A DNA stretch of 64,000 nt, taken from positions 6,026,001 to 6,090,000 of the forward strand of contig WOAB01000878.1 of the NCBI GenBank assembly GCA_027886185.1, given 5' to 3'. The notes beneath the pieces were generated by a model, which had not been told where the DNA came from, ran no database searches, and saw only the letters and a program-made list of their open reading frames with translations. Positions 1 to 11,377 of the stretch are shown piece after piece (within the stretch, counting starts at the first letter, position 1; each line of letters starts with the position of its first letter). Origin of the DNA: Rheum nobile (taxonomy: Eukaryota; Streptophyta; Magnoliopsida; Caryophyllales; Polygonaceae). Made by a program: the position numbers and the translations under genes.

Positions 1-1345
1 TCTATGTTGTTCATTAGGCTTAGTTGTTCATCTATTGTTTTCATGTTTTTCGATTCGATGTTGTAGTTGTTCATACTGTTCATTAGTTCATTTTTTAACA
101 GGACCTTCCGATATTAATTTTGAGGAGTGTAGTGATGGTAATGATTGTTCTCTCATTGTGGCTCCGAACAAGATGAAGTTTTGGATACCCCAAGTTGCTG
201 CAGAGAGCAAACCACATGTTAGGTTGATATTCAATTCAACCTTGTATATTAATTGTGAACAAATAAGCTTCAACCTTGTATTCCGATACCATTTTACAGT
301 TGTTTATTATAATGAAATAATTGTTCATAGACTACAGTGTAATTGTTCACAAGTCAATGACTCATTGTTCATTTCTTCTAATGTATATATGACAGTATTG
401 CACGTTTAATGCCTTAATATATGTGAACAAGTGTAAAACTTGCAATGAACAACTTCTTTTTTGCCAATTGTTTATGTAAAAAAAACTTTCATTTTTTACA
501 AATGAACAATTGGATTAATACCCATGAACAAATAATATACATAGTCATGAAAAATTCTCTTAATATCTACGAACATTTACTTGAATGAACAAGAACAATT
601 AAAATAATCTTACTTTAAACCTACGACTTTCTTCTGGGGTGGATTGTTAGAAGAGAGGTGAAATCTTCAATAAAAAAATTAAAATAATAATGACAAATGG
701 GATTGGTGGGATTCTGGTAGAGAAAATATATTTTGGCTGATCGTTTGATGGATAGAGTATTTGCCAATATCGATATATATGGATAGTAATAAAAGGTGAG
801 AGAAATAAAAAATAGTCAAACATTGTAAGTTATGAGAGAGAATTTATGTTAACCATTTAAGAAAAATTACCTTATATAATTAATTTTCTTGCTTTTTAAA
901 AATAAATAAATAAACCGTTGTTCATCTTGTTCATTTGTAATCATTTAGTTGTTCATTTGAACATTTGTTCATGAACAAATGTTCAAATTATCTTGAACAA
1001 ATGTTCAAATTACCTTGAACAAATGTTCTTATGAACAACACATATGAAGAAGAAAATGATACAATGAACAAGTGTTCATATGAACAATAAACAAGAACAC
1101 GGTATTTACCACAAATGTCAAAATGGTTCACATTAACAGTTGAGAATTTAATTTCTCAATCTCCCAAGTACGATAATCAAAGACAGTATTTAAAGGTGTA
1201 AGTTTTTCTAGGTTGAACAACTTCATCCCACTTTCAACTTCAGAATCGAGATTGGACAAACAAATTATTTGTGAACAAATGTTCAAATGAACAAATGTTC
1301 TTATGAACAAATGAACAACACGTACATATGAAGAACAAGGGTTTA
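1..1345. repeat. Array of interspersed TTGTTCA / TGAACAA words
   Basis: The 6-mer TGTTCA and its complement TGAACA recur dozens of times at irregular spacing. The TGTTCA orientation dominates in about 1-380 and 915-970, and the TGAACA orientation in about 420-600 and 975-1345; the switch near 960-985 makes a small palindrome. It is not a uniform tandem satellite. The density is far above the rest of the window and flanks a FAR1-like fragment, so these may be iterons or intronic decay products of a Mutator/FAR1-type element. Function is inference only. Confidence 0.6.
102..244 (+). pseudogene. FAR1/FHY3-like N-terminal exon fragment
   Basis: An open stretch starts just after a splice-acceptor-like TTAACAG and reads WIPQVAAESKPHVRLIFNS. 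This resembles the segment just before the FAR1 DNA-binding domain of FAR1-RELATED SEQUENCE proteins, where a W-[IV]-P-x-V...KP-x-[VI]-G-M-x-F pattern precedes FYxxYA. The FYxxYA part that should follow is missing: the frame runs into TTGTTCA-rich DNA. FAR1 proteins derive from Mutator-like transposases, so this is most simply a relic of a MULE or a FRS gene. No other FAR1 domain (MULE transposase, SWIM) is visible nearby. The match is short, so the assignment is tentative. Confidence 0.3.
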
Positions 1346-1410
1346 AGTTTGTGAACAACTGCATCCCACTTTCAAATACAGAATCGAGATTCGACAAAAA
1401 AATTGTGCAA
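1198..1410 (-). repeat. Two-copy tandem duplication encoding NLDSxxESGMxLF
   Basis: Near-identical blocks around 1224 and 1362 (period about 138 bp) contain CATCCCACTTTCAA followed by CAGAATCGAGATT. Read on the minus strand they encode two copies of NLDS-(V/E)-(F/V)-ESGM-(Q/K)-LF in one frame. No known domain is recognised. Confidence 0.55.
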
Positions 1411-1450
1411 TAATATTTGCACCAGAAAAATTATCGCTTGGAGACGAGAC

Positions 1451-1542
1451 GGTGAAGTCGAGAGGGAGCACAGATCCGGTGAAGCCGAGAGGGAGATCGA
1501 CGCAACTACGCAGGAGAATTGACGCAACTACGCAGGAGAATT
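1451..1542. repeat. Short GC-richer tandem repeats
   Basis: An 18-bp unit starting GGTGAAGTCGAG occurs at 1451-1468 and 1478-1495. A 22-bp unit starting GACGCAACTACGC occurs at 1499-1520 and 1521-1542 without mismatch. The base composition is clearly higher in G+C than the flanks, which suggests an old exon or 5' leader on the minus strand. No product is recognisable. Confidence 0.6.
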
Positions 1543-2091
1543 GAGGGAGAGAGCGCAAATGGTAGAGAAGACAAGAAGACCAAGGGTCAAAAGATTTTAG
1601 TTTTAGGAAACAGCTCTCATAAAATCAAAATCTTTTTAGGGGAGAGATTTTAGGAAACCAGTTACATAATTTCCAAATAGGATTTCTTTTAATTTTAGGA
1701 GAGTGTTTTCCTGTGAACAAGTTGTATACTAATGAGAATGAACGCTATTGTATTAATCGTAGAATCAAAATCATCAATGTTTCATATAACTTTCTACTAT
1801 TTACTATAAGAACTCTCCTCATCAGAACCCGATCCTATATAAACATATGTATGCAATTTACCATTTGTTCGATCTTAACAAGAAAAGCCTCACCTGCCAT
1901 TGATCATTTAGTTTCAACATTAGGGAAAATGATCAGCGTGAACCGATGCTTATATGAGCACGTGAAAACAACGCATATACACATATAATAAAAGCAAATT
2001 AATACATCAAAAAACGATGCATATATTAGCAAATTAATTAGATGCATATATAAATTAGACATGTTCAATTATTTTGTAATATGCTATTGGA

Positions 2092-2350
2092 GAGTTTGGA
2101 TCATATGCGGAGCACTCTTCCCGTACGGACGTGCGGAGCATATATTTTTGGGTCTTATTTGTGCACTTTAACGTCTTATTTGTGCATTTTTTCAAAAAAA
2201 AAAAAAAAAATTCTTTTTTAAATTTTTCCAAGCATTTTTTAAAATTTTTACAAAAGTGCACAAATAAGGCCCAAAAATGCACAAATAAGGCCCTATAGTG
2301 CATGTCCACACGTCCGCACGGAAAGAGTGCTCCGCACCGGAACCGCACTC
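2092..2350. mobile_element. Foldback MITE, Mutator-like, 10-bp TSD
   Basis: A 259-bp element whose two halves are inverted repeats. The left end begins GAGTTTGGATCATATGCGGA; the complement of the right end begins GAGTGCGGTTCCGGTGCGGA, and the arms continue through TGCGGAGCACTCTT, CGGACGTG and repeated CTTATTTGTGCA blocks. It is flanked by a perfect 10-bp duplication TGCTATTGGA at 2082-2091 and 2351-2360. Long inverted repeats with a 9-11 bp target duplication fit Mutator-like MITEs. There is no coding sequence; the centre is poly(A)/poly(T)-rich. It sits inside a copy of a small LTR family. Confidence 0.85.
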
Positions 2351-2360
2351 TGCTATTGGA

Positions 2361-2525
2361 ATATAAGTTTATCTCACATTTTATATTAAAATCTAGTGTT
2401 TAAGTCGGTGAGCTACTCTTTCAACCTATTACTAAATAATTGGTTTTAGGATGTAATATCATTTGGGTAGAGGGCTTATCCATGTTTATACGTTTGTATG
2501 TGCATGTCCCTCATTTTATTGGTCC
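2361..2525 (+). repeat. Small-LTR family copy A (interrupted by MITE)
   Basis: Aligns to 2655-2845 and to the LTR at 13569-13757 through the ordered blocks TATCTCACAT, GTGAGCTA, ATTGGTTTTAGGATG, CTTAT and GTCCCTC. The MITE at 2092-2350 interrupts its 5' end. LTRs of this type (a TCTCACAT start, an ATTGATTTTA middle) are common in short plant LTR elements. Confidence 0.5.
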
Positions 2526-2654
2526 ACGGAAATTCAAAGGTATGTTCAGTTCTAGGTCCGTTTTTTTGGATTGATTGGGTATGTCTATAAAGAAATTGAG
2601 ATTGACCCGTTTGTCTATTGTCAACTAGGTCAAGCCTGTTACACTTGTGGGGGC

Positions 2655-2845
2655 CGGACGTATTGTAATATAAGTCCATCTCACATCGAAAGTGGGTGAA
2701 TATCAAAACATATTATATAAGTTGGTGAACTATTTCCCTTATTGCTAATTGATTTTAGAATGAAACCACGTTAAGCTTATATACTAAACTTATTCATACT
2801 TATACGCATGTACGTGTACGTCCCCTCGTTTATTGGCCTACGAAA
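2655..2845 (+). repeat. Small-LTR family copy B
   Basis: Begins near ATTGTAATATAAGTCCATCT and carries the same block order as copy A and the LTR near 13.6 kb: TCTCACAT, TTGGTGAACTA, ATTGATTTTAGAATG, CTTATATACTAAACTTATT, then GTCCCCTCG. Copies A and B are direct repeats with only about 130 bp between them. They could be the two LTRs of a very short (TRIM-like) element, but no primer-binding site is visible between them. Confidence 0.5.
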
Positions 2846-3118
2846 TTTCACAAACGTGTATGTTGTCACATTTTCCTATAGTAGTCCATTCTTATATATA
2901 TTATCAATTTCCATATTTCTATGCACTAAAACATTTCAGCATTTTAAAAACGAGACTGCCACGAGCATTCGGAAACTCATGTGAGATTGAGTGGGGGCTG
3001 TAGCTCACAAAGATTTTAAAAATTAAAATTAAAATTTATTTCTTCAGAAATATTCAAAAATAATTACGTATTTACCATCAAAAAAAAAAATTACGTAATT
3101 TTTAATTTAGAAATAATT

Positions 3119-3427
3119 TTTATTTAGGATTTGTAATGCATAATTCTGAAAATACTAAAAACGCAATTTCATCCAAATTTACACAAAAGTTCTTCAATAA
3201 AAGATACATTATCTCCTTTATATATATATCCTTATCTGTGTTAGAATTTTCTAAATTTAGGGCTTATAGGTTTATTTAGGATTTGTAATGCATAATTCTT
3301 AAAATACTATTAAACGCAATTTCACTTAAATTTACACACAAGTCCTTCAATAAAAAAATGTATTATCTCCTTTATATCTATCATTATTTGTGTTAGAATT
3401 TTCTAAATTTAGAGTTTATAGGTTTAT
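3119..3427. repeat. Direct tandem duplication, 152-bp unit
   Basis: The word GGATTTGTAATGCATAATTC starts at 3127 and again at 3279 (TAATTCT shared). The units continue with ACGCAATTTCA, TTTACACA, CCTTTATAT and GAATTTTCTAAATTTAG. Two diverged AT-rich copies, with no coding potential. Confidence 0.75.
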
Positions 3428-3429
3428 AA

Positions 3430-4828
3430 ATTTGGAAATCAAATTTCTATATAAATTTGTTGAACTTAAGCATAAAAAGTAGTAAGTAATGATGAAATTT
3501 GTTTAAAAATTATAATTTTTGGACCAATTTTAAACAAAATTCCATTTAAAGTTCGGATATAGGATTTGTTGTTTGACAATGAAGTTGTTTGTGTAAGATA
3601 GATTGTAGACTTTGAAATTATGGTTGATTATATAAGGTTAACGGTTGACTTTTGCTCTTCGGGATTTTACCCCCCAATGGACTAAATTTTTGCGCCCCCT
3701 ATTCGTTTGGTTCAACACGGGATGTACAATTCCTATTAAATTAATTTTGATAAAGTATATTTTTTAAATATTGTATTTCTTTGAATTTTGCGAAATGTAT
3801 TTTTGATTAAAATCAACTTCTCAACAATCAAATTACTATATTTTATTTGGTTGAAATTAAATTTATTCACACGATTAAATTGTTCACATATATTAAATAC
3901 TACTTTTTGGAATATTCAACTTCATGAGATTTCGACAAAACAACTAAACAAGCACCAAGTTACAATTGTTCACACGATTAAATTTTACGAATATATATGA
4001 GTTGATATCATGTTCAAATGGAACCATTGGATCGGATTTCTATAAATCTACATAAATTATCATTCATTTATATATAAGAGGTAGTGTTTCATGCACAATT
4101 GCATGAAAAGATCGTAATTATATCATTACTAATAGTTATATACTTTCTACATACATAGCATATCACATGGAGTTTTTGCAGGATGCATTAAAATCTTTAC
4201 AAGTAGCTACCTCACAAATCACAATACATAAGAAAGCATCTTTAATTCATATATATCTTATGAGGGTCACCATCCTTGTATGTCCATGTCAATCTTCAAA
4301 TAATTACCTATCAGTTAATTATTTACCCTCCCAAGTCTCAACTACATCTTCACTCGGGTAATTATTTCAAATTTCTATTCCACAGTATTAATAAATTTCG
4401 TATGGTACAGAATACCATCCAGAAATATACACAGCAGAAAATCGAGAATATCTTCACATCACGGATCAGCAACTAGGCGGCTTTTTTAAATTCGGTTTAC
4501 AAAAATAAAATCAAATAGACCAGTTTTTGTCTAGACAATAATGATTTGCATTATTTTATTATGTGGATATAGCATGACATATTCATATATATAGTGTGCA
4601 TTTTTAAATGAAATTCAACTCTTAAAAATCGATAATTATGTAAAGTAAAATAAATATGTAAAAAGAAAAAATTTGTAGAGCATTGATGTCTTTATAAAGG
4701 GAACTGATAAACTGGCAAAAGTGGCCTCGAGTCCAAAAACCAGGCCGAAAGCACAAAATTCTCAAACACATCATATGAACTAGACAAACCAAAAATTAGT
4801 AAAATTATTTCTACACAAATAAATTAAA
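3430..4828. other. AT-rich intergenic DNA
   Basis: No gene, RNA or bounded repeat recognised. Short open frames at 3788-4000 and 4167-4476 have no recognisable protein content. The same applies to 2846-3118. Confidence 0.5.
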
Positions 4829-5349
4829 GGGAAATTCCTGTTGGTGCCCCTGTATTTAGGGTTATTCCTGTTGGTGTTCCACGATTAAGTTTTTTTCTGT
4901 TAGTGCTCCTAAGGTTTGTGTTTGTTTGTTTCGTAATCAAACTTTTTCATGTTTGTACCATTCTAGTTCAAATTAATTAAATCCAAGTCTACCATTGTGT
5001 TCCTCGCCTTGAAATTAATAAGATTTGACTCCTAAAATATTCAAATCCATGTCCGAACCATGTCGATTTGAATTCCGAAGCAACAACCCGTTTCGACCTT
5101 AAGAATTCAAATCGAAATGGTTCGAGTATGGATTTTAGCATTTTAGGAGTCGAATCCTACTAAGTTGAGGTCAATAAACATAGTGATGAGCTTCTATTTG
5201 ATCAATTTGAACCGAAATGATACGAATATAAAAAAATTCGGTTACAAAGCGAACAAACCAAAACCTTAGGGGTACCAATAAGAAAAAACTTAATCGTGGG
5301 ACACCAACAGAAATAACCCTAAACTCAGGATCACCAACAAGAATTTCCC
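4829..5349. mobile_element. Foldback MITE, Mutator-like, 9-bp TSD
   Basis: A 521-bp full-length foldback. The left end GGGAAATTCCTGTTGGTG matches the complement of the right end (GGGAAATTCTTGTTGGTG) with one mismatch. Complementarity continues to the centre near 5095, where GATTTGAATTCC faces GAATTCAAATC. It is flanked by a perfect 9-bp duplication TAAATTAAA at 4820-4828 and 5350-5358. No ORF. The size, GGG-start ends and TSD fit a non-autonomous Mutator-like element. Confidence 0.85.
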
Positions 5350-5870
5350 TAAATTAAAATATCAGATCACATAGCTTGCACATATTCACATGCTTAGCTC
5401 TTTTGGTTGGTAAGTAAATTTCATGAATTTAAATACTATAGGAAGTGATATCAAATATATGTGTTTAGTTGGTTTTTATTTTTGAAAAACTCAGATATTT
5501 TAATTTATGTGATTTTTAAATCCTACAAAACACAGGAATTTCAATCAGATAGGAAGGGGTATGTAAGATTTTATTCCTCCATATTTCTCAAGATTTAGAT
5601 TTTAACAAAACATGATTTACTAATTCCCATGAATTCAATTTCACATGAATAATTTTCTAGGAATTACACTTCTTGTATTCAACCAAACGAACACTTAATT
5701 GCCTTGAAAAATATCGAAAATTATTCACAAAAAATGTGATATAGATTATAGCACAATTAGAGAGAAACAACTAAAACAAAAACAAAAGATGGACTAGTAA
5801 TTAACAATGAGAATAGGATCAGCTCAGCTCATGCAAACTCCAAAACTATTTAAAGTTGCAATTCTATAAA
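5350..5870. other. AT-rich spacer between two MITEs
   Basis: No feature beyond the flanking target duplications at either end. Confidence 0.5.
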
Positions 5871-6804
5871 GGGTAAATTACAAAACACCACCCCTTATTT
5901 TGGGGTGTTTGCAATAAACCACCCCTTATTTTGTTATTTATAGAAAATCACCCCTTATTACAATTATTTTGCATCAAACCACCCTTTATTTTTTTATTTA
6001 CAGAAAACCACCCCTTATTACAATTAGTATGCATCAAACCACCCCTAGACCTTTCACATTAGGCTTTTATTAACTCGTCAAATTTTTTATCCTTTGTACG
6101 GTCTATAGCTCATTATTATGGATATACTATTAAATGTTGAAGGTTTCAACTCTTAGTTTCATTCCAAAAGAACAAGTAGTAGGACTTTGATAAAGAAAAA
6201 ATATATGACAACTACCCTATATTTGTTTGCATTGATTCACTAGTTTAAAGAAGTGAGGGTTATGTAAATTCAATAACCAAAATTTCTTTTTTATATTCAA
6301 TTAAAGCCTTTAGACCTTACCTCCAACTGAGGATCTGAACCGAGCCAACCTCTTCAATATCAATCCAATGGTGACAATGATTTGCTTGGTCCTCGATGAT
6401 AAAAAATCATGGATCTCATAGTTCGTCATAGGCCTAGGAAGATTTGTCCTCTTAAGGGATGTTAGGGAGGAGGACACCATTGAGAAGGGGCAGATTATTA
6501 AGTATACAGAACTATTATTAATTTAGCGTGAGAGAACTTACGCTTAGTGAATGCTTAACGAGAAATGAATTGGTGGTTTATTATAACATTAACTATTTAA
6601 GGGGTGATTTAGTGTAAAAATCAAGATAAGGGGTGGTTTAATGCAAAATAATTATAATAAGGGATGATTTTCTGTAAATAACAAAATAAAGGGTGATTTG
6701 ATGCAAAATAATTGTAATAAGGGGTGGTTTTCTGTAAATAACAAAATAAAGGATGGTTTATTACAAATACCCCAAAATAAGGGGTGGTTTTGTGTAGTTT
6801 ACCC
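5871..6804. mobile_element. Long-TIR element with iterated TIRs, 9-bp TSD
   Basis: A 934-bp element. The left end GGGTAAATTACAAAACACC mirrors the right end (complement GGGTAAACTACACAAAACC). It is flanked by a 9-bp duplication TTCTATAAA at 5862-5870 and 6805-6813. Each terminal repeat of about 170-200 bp is itself built from 4-5 degenerate repeats of a CACCCCTTATT unit alternating with TGCATCAAA and TTATTTA(C/T)AGAAAA spacers. The interior, about 6060-6540, is unrelated sequence without a long ORF. This fits a Mutator-like non-autonomous element with subrepeated TIRs. Confidence 0.85.
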
Positions 6805-7132
6805 TTCTATAAAATAAAATAACTTATATTATTATATTAATACAATAGATCAATACCACAAAAAGAACTAACATTCTCATAAGATAATAATGCCTAGTTT
6901 CATCAGGTAGTGTATGATCATACTAATCATTTATCTCTTAATTTCCATGGATTCTAGCTGCAACATTTCTCGGATTCCAATGACATTGAATACACCAAAT
7001 ATTGCAGAATACGTACTCCAATAATTATAAGGTTTCACCTAGCTAGGCATATAATCTAGACGATTAATTGCGATCTAATTAACTAAAATTCATCTAATAA
7101 TAACTGAGTGGCTGACAGCGTGCATTGTTCGA

Positions 7133-9153
7133 TCAAGATCTCGGTGGCGGGAAGAATTGCGTACCAGCGAGGAATGCGCTGATGGGAGGCGGGTAAATGG
7201 CGTTAGGATCGACACACGTGGCAGCACCAGAGCCGCTGGGGTTCTCCGGGTTGTTGGCGGCGGCGGAGGTGAGGAGGTTGTGGTGTTGGAGGGTGGGTTC
7301 GCCGCCGGAGGAGGTGTCTCCGGCGGCCGGAGGGTAGTGGGCGCCGGGGCCCTGATCGTAGAGGATGCCCTTGAAGATGTGGCCGCCGATGTTAACGGCC
7401 GTTTGATACGCGAGCTGCTCGTCCGCATTGTCGACTGGGTGGACCCTCACGCACCGGAACACTGCAGGTGAGCTCACTTCCGGTGGGAAATGCTGACCCA
7501 CCTCCAACCCTAAATTACAATTATGCGTCTATTTTAGTAATTAAATAAATCAGATATTAATTCTGGGGATTTTATATGTTAATGTAAGTACTCCGTATAC
7601 CGTATGTATGGAGAGAAAATAATAACTGGCCGGGGAATTGAATGAGATGAAATCGACTTTAAATTAAAGAGAAGAGAGTTGGAAATACGCAAGCAGGAAT
7701 TTGTAAATTGCTGGCCATTTAAGGTTTTGTCTGAGCATATAATAACAACAATAAAGAAGATATATTGATGCTTTCTTAATAATGGTTGCGAGTACTATTC
7801 AGTGTGTGATGGTTATATTATGTAACGTTATGGTTGGTTTAAGCATGAATGCGAAGAATTAAAAACAATGGGTTGAATAAAAGTAGAGAATTCAAAAAAA
7901 TTGCCCTATTTTCTGGGGAAGTAAATATATATCAGAAGAGTATTGCCCTATGAACATGTTGACAGTGAGATGGAATTAACTTAAGCAAATTAAATATGAT
8001 TTGGGAAACATTTTGCTTATGAAAAGCATATTTCTAAGAGTTTCTGATTTCAAAATTAAATTATTTGGGCGAGAGAAACAATAAAAGGAAGAAGAAAGTA
8101 AAGAGGCAAGAAAAGGCCGGGTCAAGAACTGTGAAAGGGTTTCCAAAGGCTAATTACTGTGCTCAAGGAGGGAAGTTCTGAAACAGCAATTTAAGCATAT
8201 TGAATCGTTGTTAATATCAGTGATCTATAGGTTGATCCTAATAAAAACAAGAGAAATCTAAATACTTGGCTAGATTAGTAGTGGATAAGTTGGTAGCTAA
8301 AATAAAATAAAATAAAATAAAAGTTAAAATCATTCTGTGTGTGTGTCTCTCTCTCTCTCTCAATCAATCCATCACTCTCTCTATTTTGTCACTTCTTGTT
8401 TGTATTGAAACCTACAACTACAAACACACTTTCCTCTTAAAATTGCATTTCACTTCCATTTTCAACATCAATATATTGATCCATACCTGAACCAGAAGCA
8501 CTCATCCGAGAAGCAACGGGATTAGTAGTATGAGCATTGGCCAAACTCTCTCTTCGCCTCTTTTCTCTCATCCCAATCTCCAACTGCTGCGACTGTTGCT
8601 GATGTTGCAAGCTTAGCATCTGCTGTTGCTGCCTCTCCCTCCTCTTAGCAGCCGGAACCCACGTGCTCTTCACGTGAGTGGAGCAATCGAACCCTCTGCT
8701 CTTGCAACAAGTCCTACACCTCATGTGAGAGCAATCCTTCTTCGCCTGATTCCCGCAGTCTTGACAATTAATCCCTCCGACTCCGACTCCGCTGCTGCCG
8801 CCGCCTCTCATCATCACCCTCGAGCCACCCGAGGAGGACGATCGGGCCCCGGCTACGCTACTGGGGCCCGCCATCGGATCCCCACCGCCGCCGCCCAAGT
8901 AGAGCGCGTGGTGGAGAAACGGGTGGGCGTGATCTTGGTGGACAAGCTTCGGATGGTGGTGGACTTGGACGTATTGTTGCCATATCTCGAACCCCTTTTG
9001 GTAGATCTCTTCGTTTCGGTAGAGAAGTAGCCCCGGATGAGAGGAATTCGCCGCCCAATTAGGGTTGTTGTTGTCGTTGTTGTTGGGTTGAGATTGGTCT
9101 TGCTGTGGAGCTGCGCTGCTGCTGCTGCTGCCTAGAGAGAAGAAGTTAGCCAT
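7133..9153 (-). CDS. SRS: SHI/STYLISH (SRS family) transcription factor, two exons
   Basis: Exon 1 runs 9153 down to 8487 and exon 2 from 7509 down to 7133; the 977-bp intron has donor G|GTATGG and acceptor TTTAG|GG. The spliced frame is 1044 nt, 347 aa. Residues 130-160 form the RING-like zinc finger (C130, C133, C141, H143, C146, C149/C150, C157, H160) followed by a basic RR stretch. Exon 2 gives the IGGH domain (SSPAVFRCVRV, then IGGH at 263-266 and FKGILYDQGP), and the junction rebuilds the family's SGLE motif. SRS proteins are nuclear, plant-specific activators of auxin-biosynthesis (YUCCA) genes in gynoecium, leaf and lateral root development. I start at MANFFSLG because family members begin M-A-x-F-F-S-L-G; the frame stays open for 52 codons upstream. 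Ser, Asn, Gly, His and Gln runs occupy the non-domain parts. I cannot name the exact paralogue. Confidence 0.93.
7510..8486 (-). other. Intron of the SRS gene
   Basis: Bounded by GT at 8486/8485 and AG at 7511/7510. It contains an AAATA run near 8305 and, just inside its 5' end, a GA/CT microsatellite (8346-8362) next to (GT)n at 8336-8346. GA-rich stretches in plant genes can bind BPC/GAGA factors; a role here is inference. Confidence 0.85.
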
Positions 9154-9760
9154 GATTTGCACCCGATTACAGCTACCGATGACCTCGATTTGGGCAGAAA
9201 ATCCATACTCACATGCGAAATCCCTCTGAGGCAAAAGATCGAACACTCTGCCCGCGTCTCGATCTTTCTCTTTTTTTTTGGGGACCTTGTGTTTCAAAAC
9301 TTTGGCCAAAGAAGTTCGAATTGTGGGGTTTTGGGTTTGTTTTTTGTCTTCTTCCCTTTGCAGCTATTCTGTTTTTGGTTTAGGGTTACACCAACAAACA
9401 AAGGAAGCAAGAGGAAGAGGAAGAATTGAAGTTTTTTTTGTTTTTTCCTAATCGTTTGTAATAGTGGTGGTGATGGGCAGCATTAAAAGCGAGGTCTGCG
9501 ACGCCGCCATGGCTCTGTGCAACTGTGCGCGCAGAAGCTAGCTACCTCTGAAACTCTCTTCCTCCTCCAGAAAGACAAACAACCTCACCTCACCTCACCT
9601 ATTAAAGACATCAACACGCTACTCTTTCTCTCTCTCTCTCTCATTACTTTTCTGAGTTTTTATTTGGGTGTGCAGAAAAAATGAAGCCCGCTTTCTTTCT
9701 CGATTCACTGCCACTTCTCTACAGTTCCTCTCCCACTCCAATCAAACTCCCCAATCCTAG
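9154..9760 (-). promoter_or_regulatory. 5' leader and proximal promoter of the SRS gene
   Basis: Directly upstream of the chosen start. On the minus strand there is an in-frame open extension from an ATG at 9309, a separate short upstream ORF starting MAASQTSLLM near 9512, and a GA microsatellite at about 9624-9643. A GA-rich leader is typical of developmental regulators in plants. No confident TATA box could be assigned. Confidence 0.45.
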
Positions 9761-10740
9761 CCGTTCGAATGTTGATCAGCCCCTCTGATTCGTCCACGTG
9801 TCTCTTTTCGTTTTTTACTTTTTTGTCCTTTCACCGAAAAACCCGCGTTGCTTTTCAACCCGAAATCAGAACTTGTGAACTATTGGGAGCATTTTTTAAT
9901 TTTGTTTGTGAGTTTACTGTTTTTAGTAAAGATATAAAATTTGGGATTATAAGTAAAAAGAAGTCGATCCCATACGATACGGGGGGCAGTGTCCGGAGAG
10001 ATAATGAATAAAATGATGAGTGAATCCCTTATACTCGATCTGTAGAATGTAGTGTAGACATCACATACATACAGCCAAATTAATTCCAAATCGGACGGTC
10101 ATTATTGCCCTGCAAGCCTCAAAAGCGGGCTCCATCTTCTTTGTTGACAATGTTCAGTACTTGCCTGTAGTGATATATCACGTTTCATGTACTCAAACCA
10201 AAAAAACCTCAAAATAAGTATTCCAATTCTTAGTGTACACCCATGTCGTTTTCTCGATTATAATGTTTATTGAAAATATGGATAGAGACGGGGGCAAATT
10301 CTGGAGTATTTAAGTTCATAATAATTACATGCATTTTTTCCCAAAATAAAATAAAATATAATGATTATGATCAGAACATTTGTTCGTCATTTTTTATGGT
10401 TTGTTTGGCAACCCATGACTTTTTTTTTGATGAGGAAAGAATTCAACCCATGACATTTTCATTTATAATGTGGTTATATGATAAAAAGTATGAGTAGTTT
10501 TATACTTTGGAATTTGTGTAGTATTTTTTAATTTATATTTGGTTGGTATTTGAGAACTTTAAATTTAAAATGACATTATTTATGAAAAAATACTGGTTAA
10601 ACCAAACAATTTATGTTTATATAAAAATGTTTAAAACCAAAAACACCTTGTAGAAACAAACAAATTCTAAGTTTGTATGTTCGTCGTAGGCAAATAAATG
10701 AATGTTTTTTCTTTGTGTCAATTAGATCGAGCTTCGATAT
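9761..10740. other. AT-rich intergenic DNA
   Basis: Only short open frames without recognisable content (9769-10011, 10270-10497). Nothing else seen. Confidence 0.5.
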
Positions 10741-10845
10741 ATAGGTATGCCTAATGTAATTCAAAAAAATAGAGTGAGTTATTATCTTTTTTTTTAAAGA
10801 ATAATAACTCACTCTATCTTTTTGAATTATATTTGGCATACCTAT
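10741..10845. repeat. Near-perfect 45-bp inverted repeat (hairpin)
   Basis: Arms 10741-10785 and 10801-10845 are complementary with 3 mismatches in 45, separated by a 15-nt T/A-rich loop. Outer ends read ATAGGTATGCC and GGCATACCTAT. It may be a tiny MITE or a source of small RNA. No clear target duplication. Confidence 0.8.
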
Positions 10846-11127
10846 AAAGTCAAATTAATAAGCATTGCAGAGCGGTCGAACTTGATATCTAACAAAAATA
10901 ATAACCATTTGTCTCACGGCGCTGCATATCATACGTGCTACAGACTTCTTAACACTAAAATGTTGCATATTTGTGTAACATCTCCCCCGCGCAAGCTAAG
11001 TGTACCTAGCTCCATACTATATAGCTCATGTGTTAAACTCCGGTGGGCCGATAAACGGAAGATATGTCAGTCCGTGCGCATATAAGCGTTAAATTTCAGC
11101 ACATAAGTTCAATGAGGTTTTATCGAA

Positions 11128-11215
11128 AAATCAATTAGCAATAGGATAAGTAATTCACTAAACTTATATACTAAGTCTTTTAGTAACAACTTTTTAATGT
11201 GGGATCGCTTTATTC
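11128..11215 (-). repeat. Small-LTR family copy, fragment
   Basis: Complement of the small LTR family at 2655-2845: AATCAATTAGCAATA, AATTCACTAAACTTATATACTA and AATGTGGGAT in reverse order. Truncated on both sides. Confidence 0.4.
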
Positions 11216-11377
11216 ACCACACCATGAAATCATTGTCGACGTCAAGTCACGAGCCACAACTCCCAAGCCCGCCCACCCCTTCTCCGATAAATTAAGAAGC
11301 ATATGCGATATTGATCTTAGGAGCATATGATACCAGTCAACACTTGTAATCGAGTGAATTAGCGAACAACTCATCAT

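Noticed and set aside
7157..7471. Plus-strand 104-codon frame
   Set aside because: Antisense to SRS exon 2; no protein-like content of its own.
8626..9030. Plus-strand 134-codon frame
   Set aside because: Antisense to SRS exon 1 low-complexity codons.
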